A DNA stretch of 64,000 bases from Brachypodium distachyon (taxonomy: Eukaryota > Streptophyta > Magnoliopsida > Poales > Poaceae), in assembly GCF_000005505.3 (NCBI RefSeq), contig NC_016131.3:24171001-24235000 (forward strand), in the 5' to 3' direction. Of the stretch, positions 59,363 to 64,000 are shown piece after piece. A program made the position numbers and the translations under genes. Every line of letters starts with the position of its first letter. The first letter of the stretch is position 1. The notes beneath the pieces are model-generated. The model searched no databases. It worked only from the letters and a program-made list of their open reading frames with translations, and had not been told where the DNA came from.

Positions 59363-62300
59363 ATGCCCCGCAGCAAGTCCACCTCTGGCGGCAGCTTGTT
59401 CTACCGTAGGAAGAACTCGTTGCGGCGCGATGATCTCGTCAGCAGGAGCACCCTGCAGCTGGTGAGAGCCTTCTCCCTCTTCTCCCATCAATTGCTACCA
59501 GTTGCCAGCAATGGAAATCGGCCTGGAAACCTTACTAGTTTGTGCGTATTTGACTATTTCGTAGGTAGTCCCTCCGATCCTAAAACAACTGCAAGATAAC
59601 TGTCATAGTACATCACTGAAACAATGTAAACGAATCGAATTTTAAGACAGCGCACATTCAGCAAAATGTAGTACTCCCTCCGATCCTAAAACAACGACAA
59701 CAATTTAGGATCCCCCATTTCTTAACTGTCTTGTTTGGTTAAAGTATCAAAAAGCTTTTTCATGTGGCGGTATTCCCATGATACGGTATAACCTTGTAAG
59801 CTTATTAATTTTGATGGCAACGCCTGCAGCTGGACTTCGATGATGGCTCACCACCAGAACATGCTTGGAGAAGGAAATTAAGTAGTCACGCTAATAGGTT
59901 GAAGGAGTTCAATGTAACATTTAGAGAAGCATTTAAAATGGTATGTGAAATGAAATGCAAGTACCACCCATCTCTGTTTCTTCATTCTGCTGAAGTCTTG
60001 AGGTAAGGCATGAACATAAACATAACCAAATTATTGTGTTCACTCTCTGACTGTCAGATGAAGCTTGGTCTCCGACTTTGGTCATATATTCGGGAAGAAG
60101 CTTCTTATGGAAGGGTAATGCACTAACATGCTGATTCTGCACTTCATATCACCAAATGTTATGTTTCCGCAAAAGCTTGTTCAGGACTGTGCTTTTATTT
60201 ATTTCTTCATTTTAACTTCAAAATTTACAAATTTACAGAAAGCGCCAATTGATCCATTTACAAGAGAGAGCACCAAACCGTCAGCCTCACAAGGAGTACC
60301 TCTTGGTGGGATGGGGTGTGTGCTTGACGATGAATACTTTACACACAGGCTTTCGTTCCGTGTGTTGCGAAAATCATTTCCTGTCTGTGATTATTCCCTT
60401 TTGCAGGACTGGTAGCATATCAAGAGGTTTTAGAGGGGAATTCAAGCATTGGCAGATAACTCCTGGTTCATGTGAAATGTTACCAGTAATGGAAAACCAA
60501 TTTTCGGTTAGGCACTTTTCACTTTCTTAAACATGCTACTCCCTCCGTCCCATAATTCTTGTCTCTGTTTTGGTTCAAATTTGTACTAAATTATGGGACG
60601 GAGGGAGTACATCGTAAGAGTCATAAAAATCTTAGTTTGAGACTTGAATTCATTGATTAAATATATACTCTTTTCTAAGTTCCGTTATTTTTTTTAACAA
60701 TATTTGGTTTACTTGTTTTTGAATTGTGAGGTTGTTAGTGTATTTAACCAAGCAGTGCATGATTTTGCTACGGGTTACGAATTTCACCTAGAGCACACCT
60801 ATGAATTATTGCTCATTGTGTTCTTTAACTACTGCAGATCTTTATAATTAGAGGTAGCAAAAAGTACTCCTCAGTTTTAGCTCCTGGTCAGCATGATGGT
60901 TTAAAGTATGATTCTTCCCTTTGAGAGACCACATTTCTAATATATCAACATTTATTATGTGAGCACTACTATCGGTTGATTGATGTTCTGCCCATTGGAT
61001 GCATGTCTGAATTTTTATCCCGTCTTCACATGTAAGAATGTATATATCAATCTGGCATTGTCTATCAGTAGATACAAAATTATATATCGGATTTGCAGTC
61101 TTTCATCTAATTTCTTTGTAGAAGGCAGGTTTATTGTGGTATCAAGCTATTGCATTAGCTTATTTCTGTTGAATTCAGTGAGCTATACCATTGCTGAGCA
61201 TGATCCACCTCTTGTTTGCCGTATTCTTTCTAGCTTCTTAGTTTCAGCTAATTTCTTCGATCACTTTTATGTCCTTTGGTTCAGGAAATCTAGCAATGAT
61301 GGTATATCATCCTGGGATTGGAAATTAAGAGGCGATCGTTCAACATACCATGCTTTATTTCCTCGAGCATGGACTGTTTATGATGGTAATGCTATTCGTT
61401 TATTTTGGGAGATGAATCATCAGTACCTTATCGTTTGACCCGTAGCTGTTAGCCATCTATGCACAAGGCCTGGATATTAATTTTGAGTTTTGTCTGATGA
61501 TGTAGAACTTTAACCTGCAAATTACTTTTTAGTATGAAAGGCATATCCCCCACAGTATTGGAACACGGTACATGAGACTTACCAGGTCTTATCCTTTTGG
61601 TTTATAAGGTGAACCTGATCCTGAATTGAAAGTATCTTGCCGCCAAATATCTCCATTTATTCCCCACAATTATCAAGAGAGCAGTCTTCCTACCTCAGTT
61701 TTTGTCTACACTGTAAGTTCTTCATTACTTCTAGTAGTAAAGTTCATAAAGAATGGAAGTAGCACTGACTATTGACAAGGGCATGTTTGGTTCAAGCTAA
61801 CTTTGGCACAACTAAGCTGAAGTAATGTGTGACTAAAAAAATTTAGGGCATAAGTTTGGCAAAAGATGGTAAAAGGTTGTGCCTGACACACGGGCCATGC
61901 GGATAATAAGTGTGGGAAGCTACTAATGTAGTTAGGACTCAAGAAACTACTCCGTACCTACTAAGAAACTATGGTATGTCTAAGGTCAGTGGTGAAGTTA
62001 GAGAAAAACACCATTGGGTTCAATCCCTTTGGTTATGGTGTAATTTTTCACTAATAAATAAATCAAAGACTAGATTAATGAAGGAAATACATATTTCATT
62101 GGGTTCATTTGAACCCAATTGTACTATAGTAGCTCTGCCACTGTCTAAGGTTAGGCGTGGCAAATTGTGGCTGCGAACCAAACATGATGTAATCTTGACT
62201 CATAGTTTTATGATTTGGTTTTTCTAGTCTAGCTTGTGCATACTTACGAAGAGAGTTCATAAAAGTTTTATGAATTCTCTCAAAAGTTTTATGCTTTTTC

Positions 62301-64000
62301 TTAGTATTACCAAGAGTATTCATAAATGTTCATTTATCTAGTTTGGCACAACCATAAAACTTTTGAGAGAATTTTGATGTAGCATTATTGTTTTTGTGTA
62401 TTAACTGCTGCCTTATGTGGTATCTGCAATCTTATCTTTGTATGGATATGAAATTACTGCAGCTAGTCAATACTGGAAAGGAAAGGGCAAAAGTCAGCCT
62501 AGTGATGACCTGGGCGGTAGTAACTGCTAGTCTTTTACTCTATTTTCATGTGTACTTTTCTTTTTCTTTTTTTTCTTAAGATCTAACCATGCACCATTCT
62601 TGACACAATCCCAGAATTCTATTGGGGGGCTTTCAGATCACTCTGGTGGTCATGTAAATGAGCCATTCATGTCAGTATGTCTTTACTTACTGCCTAAAAT
62701 TTATGCTATAACTTGTTGAAACTATAGTGAAACCAGTTATCTGCCATTTGGTATGCAGAGGAGAAAATGGAGTTTCTGGCGTTCTTCTACATCACAAGCA
62801 AGTCATCAACTATTTGCCATTCTTTTTTACTATAGTTGTTTGGCAGATTTCTTTAAGCATTTCTGTGAAGTCCCAACTGCAAACTAAGAGCTTGTAGCCG
62901 ATTATTGTTTGCAATATTATTTCTACACTGGTTCGTTCTGATTCAATTAGGAATAAATATTTTCCTTTAACAACATAGTCTTCTCATCCCCTATATTTGT
63001 ATTGGAAGCACCTAGAATCTCTGCCTAAAGAAGCAAATACAATTGTTCCATGATATATCTTCTCTACATATGCATTGTATATTTGTAATGCAGTACCTAG
63101 ATGATTACTGTTTGTGAACAGTTCTACACTGGTCCATTCTGACTCAATTCGGAACGTATATTTGTTATACAACATATTCTTTGCATCGCCTATATTTGTA
63201 TTTGAAGCACCCAGAATGTCTGCCTAAACGATCAATACAATTTTTCCATGATGCATGATGTTCTCCACGTATGTATTGTAATGCACTATCTTTTTGTACT
63301 TCAGAGTTTTAGCTCATTATTGTTCTGAATAGTTCTATACTGGTTCATTCTGACTCAATTTGGAACGATTTTTTTCTTACAATATAGACTTCACATCCCC
63401 TCTATTTGTACTAGAAGCAACCAGAATGTCTACCTAAAGAAGCAATTCAATCTTTCCAATGATACATGATGTTCTCCGTATATGCATTGTGTTGCAATAC
63501 CTTTTTGTACTTAGCAGTAATTAGCTAACAACATTGCAGGACTGCCAATAACAATCCTCCTGTAACATTTGCTGTTGCGGCATGTGAAAACCAAAATGTA
63601 GATGTGACAGTGTTGCCTGTTTTTGGGCTTTCTGGAGAAAGCTCTGTTACAGCGAGGGAAATGTGGGGCACAATTGTTCAGGTGATTCTTTTTTCCTTTT
63701 GTTCTTCAGTCATTTTTAGGCTTGGTATTACTGGATGCTAGTGAACACTGAACACATGGGAAATCTTTTGTTGAACTGATTTGTCTACTTGGAATAAACA
63801 ATAAACTGCCAAAATATTTGACTTGAGTACATTTCTTATCATCTGATTGTTGAAAGGATGGTTGCTTTGACCGAGATAATTTCAAGGCTGGCCCCAGCAT
63901 GCCTTCTTCACTGGGCGAAACAGTTTGTGCAGCAGTTTGTGCTTCAACCTGGGTTGAAGCACATGGAAGATGTACAGTTGTATTTGCCTTGGCTTGGTCT
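59363..64000 (+). CDS. GBA2: Non-lysosomal glucosylceramidase (GBA2-type, GH116), 5' part
   Basis: Thirteen exons in the window: 59363-59461, 59830-59940, 60059-60115, 60239-60315, 60407-60506, 60838-60905, 61285-61385, 61609-61712, 62463-62516, 62615-62670, 62759-62797, 63540-63681 and 63857-64000 (running off the edge). They give 384 residues. Motifs include [131 protein letters not shown] and [15 protein letters not shown]. These belong to the N-terminal beta-sandwich domain. The catalytic (alpha/alpha)6 barrel with its acid residues lies outside. The enzyme hydrolyses glucosylceramide to glucose and ceramide at cytosol-facing membranes. Intron 11 starts with GC (CACAA|GCAAGT). MITEs and a tandem repeat lie in introns. 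Confidence 0.94.
59567..59722. mobile_element. Partial, possibly nested Stowaway sequences in intron 1
   Basis: Two copies of CCCTCCGATCCTAAAACAAC lie at about 59570 and 59677 in the same direction. Only one short inverse arm (AATTTAGGATCC) follows. This looks like an element with a duplicated end or two truncated copies. Confidence 0.55.
60539..60607. mobile_element. Short Stowaway MITE in glucosylceramidase intron 5
   Basis: 69 bp flanked by TA. The ends are CTCCCTCCGTCCCATAATTC and its inverse ATTATGGGACGGAGGGAG. Confidence 0.9.
61780..62187. mobile_element. TIR element (Tourist/hAT-like) in glucosylceramidase intron 8
   Basis: The left end GGGCATGTTTGGTTC is mirrored on the right by GAACCAAACATG. 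The length is about 400 bp and there is no coding sequence. A clear target duplication was not found. Just after it, 62260-62370 has TCTCAAAAGTTTTATG and its inverse CATAAAACTTTTGAGAGA. Confidence 0.6.
62895..63530 (+). repeat. Three tandem copies of a ~200-bp unit in glucosylceramidase intron 11
   Basis: Each copy contains CTACACTGG(T/C)(T/C)C(G/A)TTCTGA-TCAATT, then C(A)CCTATATTTGTA, AGAA(T)(C/G)TCT(G/A)CCTAAA and CATATGCATTGT-like blocks. They start near 62920, 63122 and 63334 and have diverged by small changes. Confidence 0.82.

Overview
The window is nuclear DNA of a grass, most likely a Pooideae/Brachypodium-like species. The evidence is intron-rich plant genes with GT-AG (and some GC-AG) introns, many TA-flanked Stowaway MITEs (CTCCCTCCGT ends), CACTA, MULE, Helitron and hAT elements and a solo LTR, and gene products of plant-specific families. 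The species call is inference.

Layout. 1-5760 is a transposon block. It holds the C-terminal end of an acidic/basic protein, a minisatellite with an exact 127-bp period whose units carry TAGCGCC/GGCGCTA palindromes, and a decayed Mutator-like transposase on the minus strand. A broken copy of exon 1 of a serine palmitoyltransferase small-subunit gene lies at 5989-6121. A decayed CACTA element with one recognisable end fills 7880-12220. A plastid acyl-ACP thioesterase gene (minus) lies at 13236-14401. 14500-20440 is gene-poor, with LINE remnants and small TIR elements. A ~1.1 kb Helitron (20441-21532) sits just upstream of the complete ssSPT gene (21853-26205, plus).

Next come an ankyrin-RING E3 ligase gene of the XBAT34/35 type (27746-33437, plus), a ROP-interactive CRIB protein gene (36342-37619, minus), a glycolipid transfer protein gene (38916-40888, minus), a frame-shifted relic (about 41990-42895), a Harbinger-like element (47304-48364), a CIP7-like gene (50085-55605, plus) and the 5' part of a non-lysosomal glucosylceramidase gene (59363 to beyond 64000, plus).

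Exon structures were built by hand from open frames, splice signals and remembered family conservation. No alignment was run. Three genes (ssSPT, GLTP, glucosylceramidase) belong to sphingolipid synthesis, glycolipid transfer and glucosylceramide breakdown, and a fatty-acyl thioesterase lies nearby. This proximity may be chance but is the most testable higher-order pattern here. Three of about 43 coding introns begin with GC instead of GT. The introns of ssSPT, XBAT35-like, RIC, CIP7-like and glucosylceramidase carry MITEs, a solo LTR or a minisatellite.
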